From NCBI RefSeq assembly GCF_000687735.1, contig NZ_JHXL01000001.1:273209-337208 (forward strand): a stretch of DNA of 64,000 bases, written 5' to 3'. A program made the position numbers and the translations under genes. This DNA is from Acholeplasma equifetale ATCC 29724 (GTDB lineage Bacteria; Bacillota_I; Bacilli_A; Acholeplasmatales; Acholeplasmataceae). The notes under the pieces were generated by a model. That model saw only the letters and a list, made by a program, of their open reading frames with translations, had not been told where the DNA came from and did no database searches. The first letter of the stretch is position 1. Every line of letters starts with the position of its first letter. Positions 44,138 through 52,389 of this stretch are shown here, piece after piece.

Positions 44138-44757
44138 ATTGGTGTTATCTCCAATCTTTGATAATGCGTTGTAACAATGAAGATTTCAAATCCACCTTTA
44201 TCAACTTCAAAAAATAAAAAGTATCTTTTAGCTACACCATTGGTTATTTTACCTTCACCATACATATATAAAACAAGTTGAGTTCCAGGTTCAATTGAAA
44301 CCTTAATATCATAATTTTCTTGTTGTTCTTCTTGATGTTCAGTTTTATATTCTAAATTAATTGCAGCATCTAATCCATCACCAAATATTTTATTATTTTT
44401 CATCGTTTTGATTTTTAGTGATCCTGTAGCTTTCAAATGATATTCATCAATCACCTTTTTTGTTGATTTATACTGATAATTGATTGCTGATTTGCCATTA
44501 TTATAATAGCTAAATAGTGTCTCAGATATAAATTTAACTTTCATATTTTGGTTTGCATAATACACTTTCCAACCTAAAAAGTGATATTTAGGGAAATTTT
44601 TATAGTATGCTTCATAATCATCATTGGTGAATTCATCTATAAACTTTCCATATCCTACTTTTGTGATTTCTTGAAAATCTTGATATGCGTATGTTTTTAC
44701 TGGAATCATACAGATTAATGTGATACATAGTATGAAAATTAATACTTTTTTTGCCAT
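44134..44757 (-). CDS. secreted protein, unknown
   Basis: A 207-residue protein with a clear signal peptide (KKVLIFILCITLICMIPV, probable cleavage after TYA-Y at about residues 23-26). The mature part is polar and Tyr/Lys-rich, without recognised domain. AGGAGGGATT lies upstream of the ATG. It is the first gene of a two-gene unit with the anchored protein at 43391. Confidence 0.6.
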   Translation of the reverse strand: MAKKVLIFILCITLICMIPVKTYAYQDFQEITKVGYGKFIDEFTNDDYEAYYKNFPKYHFLGWKVYYANQNMKVKFISETLFSYYNNGKSAINYQYKSTKKVIDEYHLKATGSLKIKTMKNNKIFGDGLDAAINLEYKTEHQEEQQENYDIKVSIEPGTQLVLYMYGEGKITNGVAKRYFLFFEVDKGGFEIFIVTTHYQRLEITPI

Positions 44758-44811
44758 ATAAATCCCTCCTATATAATATTAGAAAGACTTATAATTTTTT
44801 ACTTTTAAAAT

Positions 44812-44846
44812 ATAAAAAAAGTAAGAAATTGCTTCTTACTTTTTTG
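44812..44846. terminator. bidirectional terminator
   Basis: AAAAAAGTAAGAA / TTCTTACTTTTTT hairpin with runs on both sides. It ends the pepP operon on the minus strand. Confidence 0.78.
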
Positions 44847-46089
44847 CTAGATATGCTTCAATATCATCAACTTCTTTAATGATTTCATCTGATAAATTAA
44901 TACAACCATTTTCGGTTAATAATAAATTATCTTCAATACGTACACCAATGCCTTCTTCCTTAACATATAAACCTGGTTCTACAGTAATAACTTGTCCAAC
45001 TTTAAATGGTTGAGTAGGATCACTAACATCATGTACATCAAGTCCTAATGGATGTCCTAATGAGTGATAATAATATTTATTAATTTCTTCATCTTCTTTA
45101 ATTAATCCAATAGCTTTTGCTTCTTTGATTAATAGATTTCTTCCCATTTGGTTATATTCAAATTGAGTTATACCAGCTTTTGCCCATTTAATTATAGCTT
45201 TATTTACATTTAGGACTGCTTGATATATTTCTTTTTGACGTTTTGTAAACTTACCATTCACAGGATATGTACGAGTAATATCAGATGCATAATAACGATA
45301 ACGAACACCTAAATCTAAAAGAATTAATGAATTAGGTTCAATAGGTTGATTATTGTCTTCATAGTGTAATACTGTTGCATTAACACCTGATGCAATAATC
45401 GAATTGAATGCTGGACGTGTTTGATGTTTATTTAGAACATAATTAAATTCTGCTTCCACATCATATTCAAATTTTGCTTGTTTTAAGGTATCTAACATTC
45501 TTTGGTTTGCTAGATTTGAAATGTGAATAGCTCCTTTAATTGCTTCAATTTCTTCATTATCTTTTTGACTTCTTAAATCCGCTAAAATAATGTGACTATT
45601 TTCGATTTTAATATGTGGATACATCTTTGCAAATTTTCTTGCTTTTCTCTCCCCTAATAAAGGTTCATCTGTAACCTTTTGACGTTCAATATCAAAATAA
45701 ACTGTTGAAATAGGCCCAAATAACGCTTTTCTTGTTTGAGTAAAGAGTGAAGCGAGAAAATTATCAAAACTATCAATATCTTTGATATTTGATAATGGTA
45801 TTTGAGAAATCTTACTTGCATCCTCAAAACTTAATGTTTCACCTGTCCAAAGTGCTTCTAGTGGATCTTGTTTTTTGATAAATAAGAATGCTTCTTCTTT
45901 TTCTAATGATTTAACTAATAATAAACAAGAGTTTTCTTGATCAATACCTGTTAAATACCAAAAATTCTTATTAACTTCATAACGATAGTAACTATCGTTG
46001 GATAAATGAGGTGCACTACCTGAATAGAAAATTGATATACTTGGTGCACTAACTTTTTTAAAATAATTTGATCGACGTTGAATCTTCAT
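44836..46089 (-). CDS. pepP: Xaa-Pro aminopeptidase (M24B)
   Basis: It removes N-terminal residues preceding proline. The N-terminal creatinase-like domain (about 1-150) has SIFYSGSAPHLSNDSYYRYEVNKNFWYLTG split over two stretches. The pita-bread metalloprotease domain has ILLDLGVRYRYYASDITRTYPVNGK (Asp ligands), YYHSLGHPLGLDVHD (His) and VITVEPGLYV / GVRIEDNLLLTENG (Glu). Length (417) fits. It is the last gene of the MBL-coaX-pgm-pepP run. Confidence 0.94.
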   Translation of the reverse strand: MKIQRRSNYFKKVSAPSISIFYSGSAPHLSNDSYYRYEVNKNFWYLTGIDQENSCLLLVKSLEKEEAFLFIKKQDPLEALWTGETLSFEDASKISQIPLSNIKDIDSFDNFLASLFTQTRKALFGPISTVYFDIERQKVTDEPLLGERKARKFAKMYPHIKIENSHIILADLRSQKDNEEIEAIKGAIHISNLANQRMLDTLKQAKFEYDVEAEFNYVLNKHQTRPAFNSIIASGVNATVLHYEDNNQPIEPNSLILLDLGVRYRYYASDITRTYPVNGKFTKRQKEIYQAVLNVNKAIIKWAKAGITQFEYNQMGRNLLIKEAKAIGLIKEDEEINKYYYHSLGHPLGLDVHDVSDPTQPFKVGQVITVEPGLYVKEEGIGVRIEDNLLLTENGCINLSDEIIKEVDDIEAYLAKK

Positions 46090-46107
46090 TTTTTGTTCTC
46101 CGATTCT

Positions 46108-47754
46108 TTATATTTCTTCGATAATATTAAATACTTCTTGTTTTAATATATCGATTGTATTTCTAGCTAATTCTTTAGTATTTTCTTTAATTGAGAAATA
46201 TATTTTTAATTTTGGTTCAGTACCACTTGGTCTAAAGATAATAAACCCTTTATCAGATTCAAAACGAATCACATCACTTGGTGGTAAATAAATATCATGT
46301 GGATTCATTTTACCTTTTATGTAATCAATCGTATTTGTTACATTAAACTGATTGATGTGAAGACCACGGGTTCTAAAGTAATTCATAATTTTTTTAATAC
46401 GTTGTTGACCTTCAATACCTTTTAGTGAAATACTAATTGTCTCATCAACATAATAACCATATTTTTCATAAATTAAATTTAAATAATCAACCATTGTAAG
46501 ATTTCTTGATTTTAATGTGTTTGCAATTTCAGCAAGTAGATAAACAGCCTGAATAGCATCTTTATCTCTTACAAAATCTTTAACTAAACTACCATATGAC
46601 TCTTCACAACCAAATAAATAAGTATAATTTGTTTTTGAAATACGTTCAGCTTGTTCACCTATGAATTTAAATCCAGTAAGTGTTTCACCAATATTTTTAT
46701 GAAATGATTCGCCAATTTTTTTGATTAATTCTGAAGTAACAACCGTTGTATATACAAATCCATCAGGTGTTTTTTGTTCACTTAGGATGTAATAAAGCAT
46801 AAGTGCTGCAGTTTGATTTCCTGTAAGTAAATGATATGTTCCTTCATGTAAAACACCTACACCTAATCTATCTGCATCTGGGTCAGTAACCAGAATAATA
46901 TCAGCATTTACTTTTTTAGCTAACTCAATCGAAGCATTAAAACTTTGCTTTTCTTCAGGATTTGAGCTTTCTGTTGCTGAAAAATTTGGATCAGGAATCA
47001 TTTGAGATTCAACAGGATAAACATTATAACCAGAACCCTTTAGTAATTTAGGTGCTAATGTTCCACCCGTTCCATGTAACGGTGAGTATACAATATTAAT
47101 ATCTTTTTTGATATCTTTATGTACTGCAATTGATATGACTTCTTTAAGATAAATATCATCAATTTCATCATTTAAATAATGAATGAGTTCATTATCTAAA
47201 GTCTTAATCTCAAATGGATTTTCAACCTGATTAATATATTCAATCACTTCATTGGATTCATCAATAGATAATTGACTACCCGTTTTATTATATACTTTAT
47301 AACCATTATATTCTTTTGGATTATGTGAAGCTGTAATCATAATACCTGCACTTAAGTTTAAATGTCTTACAGTAAATGATAACATCGGTGTTGGTCTTAA
47401 ATTTTTATATACATATGATTTAATACCCAGAGCAGCTAATACTTTCGCTGCCTCTTTAGCAAACTCATATGACATATGACGATTATCGTAAGCAATCGCA
47501 ACCCCTTCTAAAAGGTTGTGTTTTAATAAATATCGTCCAAATCCAAAAGTCGCTTTTCGAATAATATAAATATTCATTCGATTTGTACCAAGACCTAATA
47601 CACCACGAATTCCACCAGTTCCAAATGATAAGTCTTGATAAAAGGCTTCTTCAATTTCACTTGATGATAAATTTTTTAAAATATCTTTTTCTTCTTTTGA
47701 TAAGGTTGGTTCATTTAACCAATTTAAATAACGTTGTTGAGTATCCATAAACAC
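46108..47754 (-). CDS. pgcA: phosphoglucomutase/phosphomannomutase
   Basis: It interconverts glucose-1- and glucose-6-phosphate, feeding GalU. Four domains of the alpha-phosphohexomutase family: TASHNPKEYNGYK (phosphoserine loop, about residue 145), DPDADRLGV (metal loop), GCEESYGSLV (sugar-binding loop) and FRPSGTEPKLKIYFS (phosphate loop). FGTGGIRGVLG near the N-terminus marks the PgcA/GlcM-type of about 550-580 residues. It lies 1 nt from coaX and 18 nt from pepP. Confidence 0.94.
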   Translation of the reverse strand: MFMDTQQRYLNWLNEPTLSKEEKDILKNLSSSEIEEAFYQDLSFGTGGIRGVLGLGTNRMNIYIIRKATFGFGRYLLKHNLLEGVAIAYDNRHMSYEFAKEAAKVLAALGIKSYVYKNLRPTPMLSFTVRHLNLSAGIMITASHNPKEYNGYKVYNKTGSQLSIDESNEVIEYINQVENPFEIKTLDNELIHYLNDEIDDIYLKEVISIAVHKDIKKDINIVYSPLHGTGGTLAPKLLKGSGYNVYPVESQMIPDPNFSATESSNPEEKQSFNASIELAKKVNADIILVTDPDADRLGVGVLHEGTYHLLTGNQTAALMLYYILSEQKTPDGFVYTTVVTSELIKKIGESFHKNIGETLTGFKFIGEQAERISKTNYTYLFGCEESYGSLVKDFVRDKDAIQAVYLLAEIANTLKSRNLTMVDYLNLIYEKYGYYVDETISISLKGIEGQQRIKKIMNYFRTRGLHINQFNVTNTIDYIKGKMNPHDIYLPPSDVIRFESDKGFIIFRPSGTEPKLKIYFSIKENTKELARNTIDILKQEVFNIIEEI

Positions 47755-47755
47755 C

Positions 47756-48496
47756 TCATATATTTTTCTTGTAAATTTCCAATAAACCTTTTAATACAAT
47801 TCTTGAATCTCGAATAAGTGGTAACCTAACTTCTTTTTCAATAAGTTTTGATAATCCACCTGTGAGTATAATACTAAATTCTTCATTAACTTCTTCTTTT
47901 ATTCGTTGAACCATACCTTCAATTAAAACAACAGTTCCATAAATTATACCAGATTGTATGCAATGAATTGTATTATTACCTAAATATTTAGGTGGTAGTT
48001 TAATTTCAACTTCATGTAATAATGCTGTATTACCTGCAAGTGATCGAATTTGTAATTGTATACCTGGTGTAATAATTACACCATAAATAGTTTTATTTTT
48101 TACATAAATAAATTTATTTGCTGTACCTAAATCAATAATTAGTGTAGGATCGTTATTACTCAATCCTGCTGCATCAGCAATTAAATCAGCACCAACTTCT
48201 CTAGGATTATCTGCTTTAACAGAAATACCCGTTTTTGTTCCGGGTTGAACTAAAATTGGTGGTACATTAAAGTATTTTTCAGATATTCTTACAAGTGTTA
48301 TAGTGATAGGGGGTACAACAGATCCAATAATTACACCTTTTACTTTAGATGGATCAATAAATTCTTTAATCGTTAAAAAATATTCATCTGGTGTTTTTGT
48401 AGTATCTGTATTCATTCTAAATGTTGAAATAATTTCATCATTTTCAACAACACCAACATATACACTTGTATTTCCTACGTCAAATAATAAAATCAT
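47756..48496 (-). CDS. coaX: type III pantothenate kinase
   Basis: The first step of coenzyme A synthesis from pantothenate. It belongs to the acetate-kinase/Hsp70/actin (ASKHA) fold: LLFDVGNTSVYVGVV at the start, GADLIADAAG and PTLIIDLGTANKFIYV in the middle, and ILTGGLSKLI near the end. Length (246) is typical. Type III kinases need a monovalent cation and are not feedback-inhibited by CoA, as known for the family. It follows the MBL hydrolase by 16 nt. Confidence 0.94.
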   Translation of the reverse strand: MILLFDVGNTSVYVGVVENDEIISTFRMNTDTTKTPDEYFLTIKEFIDPSKVKGVIIGSVVPPITITLVRISEKYFNVPPILVQPGTKTGISVKADNPREVGADLIADAAGLSNNDPTLIIDLGTANKFIYVKNKTIYGVIITPGIQLQIRSLAGNTALLHEVEIKLPPKYLGNNTIHCIQSGIIYGTVVLIEGMVQRIKEEVNEEFSIILTGGLSKLIEKEVRLPLIRDSRIVLKGLLEIYKKNI

Positions 48497-48512
48497 ATTT
48501 TTTACCTCATAA

Positions 48513-49133
48513 TTATATTTTACTTTGTTTTTTCCATTTTAGGTAAAAAGGATTACTTTTTTTCTCATTTCTTATCGTAGTTAACTCATCATGACCGGGA
48601 TAAACTTTAGTATTTGGGTTTATTTCATCAATGATTTTCAAAATACTTTTTTTCAAATCATAAATACTTCCACTCATAAGATCATGTCTACCAACATCAT
48701 TATGAAATAATGTATCACCTGTAAATAATGCATTATTAACTAAAAATGAACACGAACCCTTGGTATGACCAGGTGTATGAATAACTTCAATAAATTGATC
48801 AGCCATTTGAATTTTATCATGATTCTTAATAAGTCTTAAATCGATATTCTTTCTTAAATATGGACGTTTAGAATTTGCATAACCATTATGTTTATCATCA
48901 AATAACAAATATGCATCATCTTCATGGATATAAATTGGTACTTTATAATCTTCAATTTGATGTACATGATCACTATGAGCATGTGTTAATAATACTAAAA
49001 TAATTTCTCGTTCTTTTAAATCTCTTTGAATTTCATCATAACTATGAGATGGATCAATAACTATGCAAGTGTTGAAACGGCATACCATGTAAGTATGGGA
49101 AAGTTCGTCATTCCCTTTATATTGATAAATCAT
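48513..49133 (-). CDS. MBL-fold metal-dependent hydrolase (glyoxalase II-like)
   Basis: A 206-residue metallo-beta-lactamase-fold protein. Metal ligands are in THAHSDHVHQ, HTPGHTKGSCSF and LFTGDTLFHNDVGRHD, and YPGHDE at the C-terminus. This pattern matches the small YqgX/GloB-like hydrolases. Glutathione-based glyoxalase is not expected in this host, so the thioester substrate is unknown. It is the first gene of the operon with coaX, pgcA and pepP. Confidence 0.88.
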   Translation of the reverse strand: MIYQYKGNDELSHTYMVCRFNTCIVIDPSHSYDEIQRDLKEREIILVLLTHAHSDHVHQIEDYKVPIYIHEDDAYLLFDDKHNGYANSKRPYLRKNIDLRLIKNHDKIQMADQFIEVIHTPGHTKGSCSFLVNNALFTGDTLFHNDVGRHDLMSGSIYDLKKSILKIIDEINPNTKVYPGHDELTTIRNEKKSNPFYLKWKKQSKI

Positions 49134-49144
49134 GCCTATAAATA

Positions 49145-49174
49145 GAAAAAAAACTATGCAATGATAGTTTTATC
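49145..49174 (-). terminator. terminator after rpmG
   Basis: On the minus strand AAAACTAT / ATAGTTTT with a loop of six and a run of eight T residues. It overlaps the rpmG stop and lies just upstream of the MBL gene. Confidence 0.82.
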
Positions 49175-49319
49175 TCTTTTCTCTATGTAATGTGTATGTT
49201 CTTGAACGTGGGCAGTACTTCATTAACTCTAAACGATCAGGAGTTTTTTTCTTATTTTTTGTTGTATGATAATTTTCTTCTCCACATTCAGTACAAACTA
49301 ATTTAACTAATTCGCGCAT
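49170..49319 (-). CDS. rpmG: 50S ribosomal protein L33
   Basis: A 49-residue ribosomal protein. It reads [16 protein letters not shown], then [20 protein letters not shown], then [13 protein letters not shown], a complete L33. GGAGGGAATATTC gives a strong start. Zinc-binding L33 has two CxxC pairs; here the first (CTEC) is intact and the second is CPRS, leaving three cysteines. That is between the C+ and C- forms known from Bacillus. Confidence 0.93.
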   Translation of the reverse strand: MRELVKLVCTECGEENYHTTKNKKKTPDRLELMKYCPRSRTYTLHREKR

Positions 49320-49387
49320 GAATATTCCCTCCAAACTTGCACTTTAAAGTATAACAAAAATCAATCTAAATAGCAACCATAAAATAT

Positions 49388-50926
49388 TTAATTTGATAAA
49401 TGTATTTCATAATCACATATATCTTCATAGAATGATGCTTCGTGGCTTACAAGAATTACTGTTCCTTGATATTCAATGAGTGCTTCTTTCAAAGCTTCTT
49501 TTGCTAATTTATCAAGATGAGATGTCGGCTCATCTAATATTAAACAATTTGATTTTACATTTCTGTTTAATGCAAATTTTAACTTCATTTTCTCACCACC
49601 AGATAATGTCTTTATTTTTCTTAAACACATTTCGTGATCAATACCATATGAAGCTAAAATTCCAAAAATTGTTTTTCTATCATAATCCTGATGCTGAAAA
49701 TGTACATATTCAAAAGGTGTTGATTCTTCATCAAAATCCATAAGCTGTTCAAAATACAGTATTGAAACATTTTGAATCCATTCAAAATTTCCCTCAATTG
49801 GATTAAGTTGATACAAGATTGTTTTTATTAAAGTGGATTTCCCAACACCATTTTTACCTGTGATGACAACCTTATCACCCTTAGTAATTTTAAAGGTTAA
49901 CGGTTCTACTAAAGGTTCATCATATCCTATGATAAGATTTTGAACTTTCAAAACATCTCTACCTGTTGGTGTATCATTGATAAATCGAATTTTAATTTGG
50001 CGTTCACTAATTGGTTTAGCAAGTCTTGGTAGTTTTTGTAACATTTTTCTTCTTGATTGAGCCATTTTTGATGTACTTGCACGTACAATATTTTTACGAA
50101 TGAATTCTTCTGTTTTTTCAATGAATTTTTGTTGATTAATATATTCTTTTTTATAATTTTCTAGTCTAATTTCTCGTTCTTTTAGATAATAATCATAGTT
50201 TCCTTTATATCGCTCAATTTGTTTATTTTCAATACTAAATACTGTTTTTGCGATGTTTCTTATAAAGTACTCATCGTGTGAAACAACCAAAAAAGTTTTC
50301 TTAAATCCGTTTAAAAATTTTATTAACCACTCAACGTGTTTAATATCTAAAAAGTTCGTTGGTTCATCAAGTAATAAAACATCTTTTTCTTCTAATAAAA
50401 GCTTACTTAAAATAACTTTGGCCCTCATACCACCTGATAGATTTTTAATTGGTTCATTTAGAATAAAATTATCTAAACCTAATCCATTTATAACATTTGA
50501 AATTGTTGATTGAATACTATAAAAGTTGTCTTCTATAAGTTCTTCTTCAATACGATGTGCACGATTAAGTAATTTATCATAATCTTTTTCATCAGCAAGA
50601 CTAATTGATTCATAAATTTTAATCATTTCTTCTTCTTTTTTAAAGAGTGGCAAAAAGACATCGTATAAGTAATTTTTCACAATCATTTCTGGATTAAGTT
50701 TAGCATATTGATCTAGATATCCCACTTTACTATAATTTATCCATTCAATAGATCCTTTATCCGGAAGTATTTCTTTATACAATAATTTAAGTAAAGTTGA
50801 TTTCCCTATACCATTAGGACCTACAATCACCGCATGTTCACCTTCAAAAAGACGCATATTAGCGTCTTTATATATAAGTTCATCACCATATGTAAATGTT
50901 AAGTTTTTAACTTCTAAAATACTCAC
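49388..50926 (-). CDS. ABC-F family ATPase
   Basis: A soluble double-ABC protein acting on ribosomes, either as a translation factor or in antibiotic protection. The first domain has GPNGIGKSTLLKLL, LSGGMRAKVILSKL and LLLDEPTNFLD; the second has GKNGVGKSTLIKTI, LSGGEKMKLKFAL and LILDEPTSHLD. The linker (about 240-300) is basic and helical, as in ABC-F. There are no membrane segments. At 512 residues it is compact. Whether it resembles resistance or housekeeping subfamilies needs a tree. It overlaps the 159-residue gene upstream. Confidence 0.92.
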   Translation of the reverse strand: MSILEVKNLTFTYGDELIYKDANMRLFEGEHAVIVGPNGIGKSTLLKLLYKEILPDKGSIEWINYSKVGYLDQYAKLNPEMIVKNYLYDVFLPLFKKEEEMIKIYESISLADEKDYDKLLNRAHRIEEELIEDNFYSIQSTISNVINGLGLDNFILNEPIKNLSGGMRAKVILSKLLLEEKDVLLLDEPTNFLDIKHVEWLIKFLNGFKKTFLVVSHDEYFIRNIAKTVFSIENKQIERYKGNYDYYLKEREIRLENYKKEYINQQKFIEKTEEFIRKNIVRASTSKMAQSRRKMLQKLPRLAKPISERQIKIRFINDTPTGRDVLKVQNLIIGYDEPLVEPLTFKITKGDKVVITGKNGVGKSTLIKTILYQLNPIEGNFEWIQNVSILYFEQLMDFDEESTPFEYVHFQHQDYDRKTIFGILASYGIDHEMCLRKIKTLSGGEKMKLKFALNRNVKSNCLILDEPTSHLDKLAKEALKEALIEYQGTVILVSHEASFYEDICDYEIHLSN

Positions 50927-51402
50927 TTTTTAAATCCCTTTTCTAATGCTTCTTCTAATTCATGGTACCCTACAACATGCATTTCCCAAATAGGTTGATA
51001 GGGTTTTGTAAAAAGAATTTCTCTTTCATCATAATGATACATGTATGGCCCTTCATTCGGATAAATAATTACAATTTTCTTTCCTTTTTGAGTTGAGAAA
51101 CTCATCATATTTTCTAAATCTGTTTGATAACTCGTTCTTTTTTCCCAAATTAACATTGAATTAAATTTTACTTTTGCTTTTGTTGGTGCATAAAAGAATG
51201 TTAATAAGTATTTTTCACCATTTAATTCATATTCATAATAAGGCTTTTTATAAATTAATTGGCCATACTTATTTAATACATTTTTTGAATCATTTAATAT
51301 TGTTTTATTCGTTTTAAAATGTTTAAAACTTAAAAAACTAACAACTAAAATAACAACAATAACGATTAAAATTCCAATTAATAATCCTAAATATTCATTC
51401 AT
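50923..51402 (-). CDS. single-pass membrane protein, unknown
   Basis: A 159-residue protein with one N-terminal transmembrane helix (LLIGILIVIVVILVVSFL) and a cytoplasmic-looking domain of about 130 residues with KYLLTFFYAPTKAKVKF and KIVIIYPNEGPYMYHYDE. I do not recognise the fold. It overlaps the NUDIX gene upstream and the ABC-F gene downstream by 4 nt each, so the three form one unit. Confidence 0.6.
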   Translation of the reverse strand: MNEYLGLLIGILIVIVVILVVSFLSFKHFKTNKTILNDSKNVLNKYGQLIYKKPYYEYELNGEKYLLTFFYAPTKAKVKFNSMLIWEKRTSYQTDLENMMSFSTQKGKKIVIIYPNEGPYMYHYDEREILFTKPYQPIWEMHVVGYHELEEALEKGFKK

Positions 51403-51884
51403 AATTCAAATACCTCTACATCCAATAAGTTATTTCCTTTAAATGTACAATGATAGTGAAATCTCCTTTTATCTTTCACCACATGCTCTATAAAATATGG
51501 AATATTATAACTTACACCAAGATTTTCCTTATCATTAATCCAATCTAATTTTTTCCATTGAAGAATACCTTCAGAAGTCATTTTAGGCGTTTGATATTCA
51601 AAATCATTAGGTAATTCAACTAAAAAAAGATGCATACCTTGTTTATAAACATTCGGTTCAGAATTCCAAGTAACAATACCTTTATCAACTAATTGATCTT
51701 TATTAATTTCAATTTCTGTTTCTTCAAAGATTTCGCGTATTATACAATCTTGGGGTGATTCATCAGTGGATAGTCGTTTACCACCAACACCGTTCCACAT
51801 ACCTTTCCAAGGTTGATTATATCGATTCATCATTAAAACTTCATCATTTTTCTTAATAAATGCCAATGTGAAAATATAGTTCAT
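51399..51884 (-). CDS. NUDIX hydrolase, MutT-like
   Basis: It probably hydrolyses a nucleoside diphosphate derivative such as 8-oxo-dGTP. The NUDIX box region reads GGKRLSTDESPQDCI followed by IREIFEETEI. It keeps the core RExFEE metal site but has one extra residue between Gly and Glu and Glu in place of the final Gly, so it deviates slightly from GX5EX7REUXEEXGU. Length (161) fits an 8-oxo-dGTP diphosphatase-like protein. It heads the operon with the 159-residue protein and ABC-F. Confidence 0.85.
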   Translation of the reverse strand: MNYIFTLAFIKKNDEVLMMNRYNQPWKGMWNGVGGKRLSTDESPQDCIIREIFEETEIEINKDQLVDKGIVTWNSEPNVYKQGMHLFLVELPNDFEYQTPKMTSEGILQWKKLDWINDKENLGVSYNIPYFIEHVVKDKRRFHYHCTFKGNNLLDVEVFEL

Positions 51885-51944
51885 TTTATCAAGCTCCTAT
51901 ACTGTTACAATTATAACATGAGTATATATTTTAATATGTTTATA

Positions 51945-52134
51945 AAAGAAAAAAACATCCAGTTTTCTGGATGTTTATCTATTTGTAGTATTAATTGGGA
52001 GGTATTAATACTACCACAATTTTTAAGTCTTGTTGGGAGAGATCAAGACTTTTTTATTCTTTAAGAGTTACAAAAGGTAAACTCTTTTTAATAAACAAAA
52101 AACATAAAGTATATAAATGGTATAATAGAATATA
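51945..52134 (-). ncRNA. pheromone-mRNA 3' region with three anti-Shine-Dalgarno hairpins and terminator
   Basis: On the minus strand, after the stop codon of the 55-residue peptide, the RNA folds into four hairpins with perfect stems. H1 is 52063-52086 (AAGAGTT/AACTCTT, loop UACCUUUUGU). H2 is 52025-52051 (AAGTCTTG/CAAGACTT, loop AUCUCUCCCAA). H3 is 51985-52014 (GTAGTATTAAT/ATTAATACTAC, loop ACCUCCCA). H4 is 51953-51976 (AAACATCCAG/CTGGATGTTT with a T-run), the terminator. All three non-terminator loops are complementary to ribosome-binding sites, and no reading frame fits. The RNA may be the 3' UTR of the peptide mRNA or a processed sRNA; I see no good promoter of its own. Confidence 0.7.
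52118..52126 (+). promoter_or_regulatory. extended -10 promoter, antisense to peptide gene
   Basis: TGGTATAAT on the plus strand is an extended -10 element without a convincing -35. A transcript from here would run antisense through the whole peptide gene and into the RRNPP regulator gene. Confidence 0.4.
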
Positions 52135-52302
52135 TTATGGATTTAATGGTCCATAAGGTAACGCAACTTCTGTATGTGGAATATCTTTGAAGTCGACTGT
52201 AGATTGTTCTACTTTTTCAATAGTAGAAACATTTGTTGTCATAGTTCCAAACATACCAAAAAACATCACAAACATAAGTATAATCGCTAATATTTTTTTC
52301 AT
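52135..52302 (-). CDS. secreted pro-peptide, candidate RRNPP pheromone precursor
   Basis: A 55-residue precursor divergent from the RRNPP regulator at 52390. It has a basic start and hydrophobic core (MKKILAIILMFVMFFGMFGT), a polar middle (residues 21-40), and the C-terminus IPHTEVALPYGPLNP. Size, secretion signal and short distinctive tail match PapR-like pheromone precursors, which are secreted, trimmed and re-imported to bind an Rgg/PlcR-type receptor. GAGGTGG lies 9 nt upstream of the ATG. The mature peptide probably lies in the last 7-12 residues; cleavage sites cannot be read with certainty. An uptake permease is not in this window. Confidence 0.75.
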   Translation of the reverse strand: MKKILAIILMFVMFFGMFGTMTTNVSTIEKVEQSTVDFKDIPHTEVALPYGPLNP

Positions 52303-52324
52303 TAATAACCACCTCTATACTGGT

Positions 52325-52353
52325 ATTTTACATAATACATATATATATGTCCA
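52325..52353 (-). promoter_or_regulatory. promoter of pro-peptide gene
   Basis: On the minus strand TGGACA (52348-52353), a 17-nt spacer and TAAAAT (52325-52330) form a near-consensus promoter. The -35 lies inside the inverted repeat at 52343-52363, the arrangement expected for regulator control. Confidence 0.7.
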
Positions 52354-52367
52354 CGACATATATGTCG
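52337..52367. promoter_or_regulatory. nested palindromic operators between peptide and regulator genes
   Basis: Three overlapping dyads: ACATATATATATGT (52337-52350), ATATATGTC-cac-GACATATAT (52343-52363, 9-bp arms) and CGACATATATGTCG (52354-52367). The TATG...CATA half-sites recall the PlcR box in general form but not in exact spacing. Binding by the adjacent regulator is inferred. Confidence 0.6.
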
Positions 52368-52389
52368 CATATGAAAGGAATGATACCCC

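Noticed and set aside
51945..52080. Hairpins at 51953-52086 read as a plus-strand RNA
   Set aside because: On the plus strand the loops would be GGGAGG-like and the strongest hairpin (51953-51976) lacks a good T-run; the minus strand has the terminator and the upstream gene. Plus-strand transcription is not excluded, since H1 and H2 are followed by T-rich stretches there.
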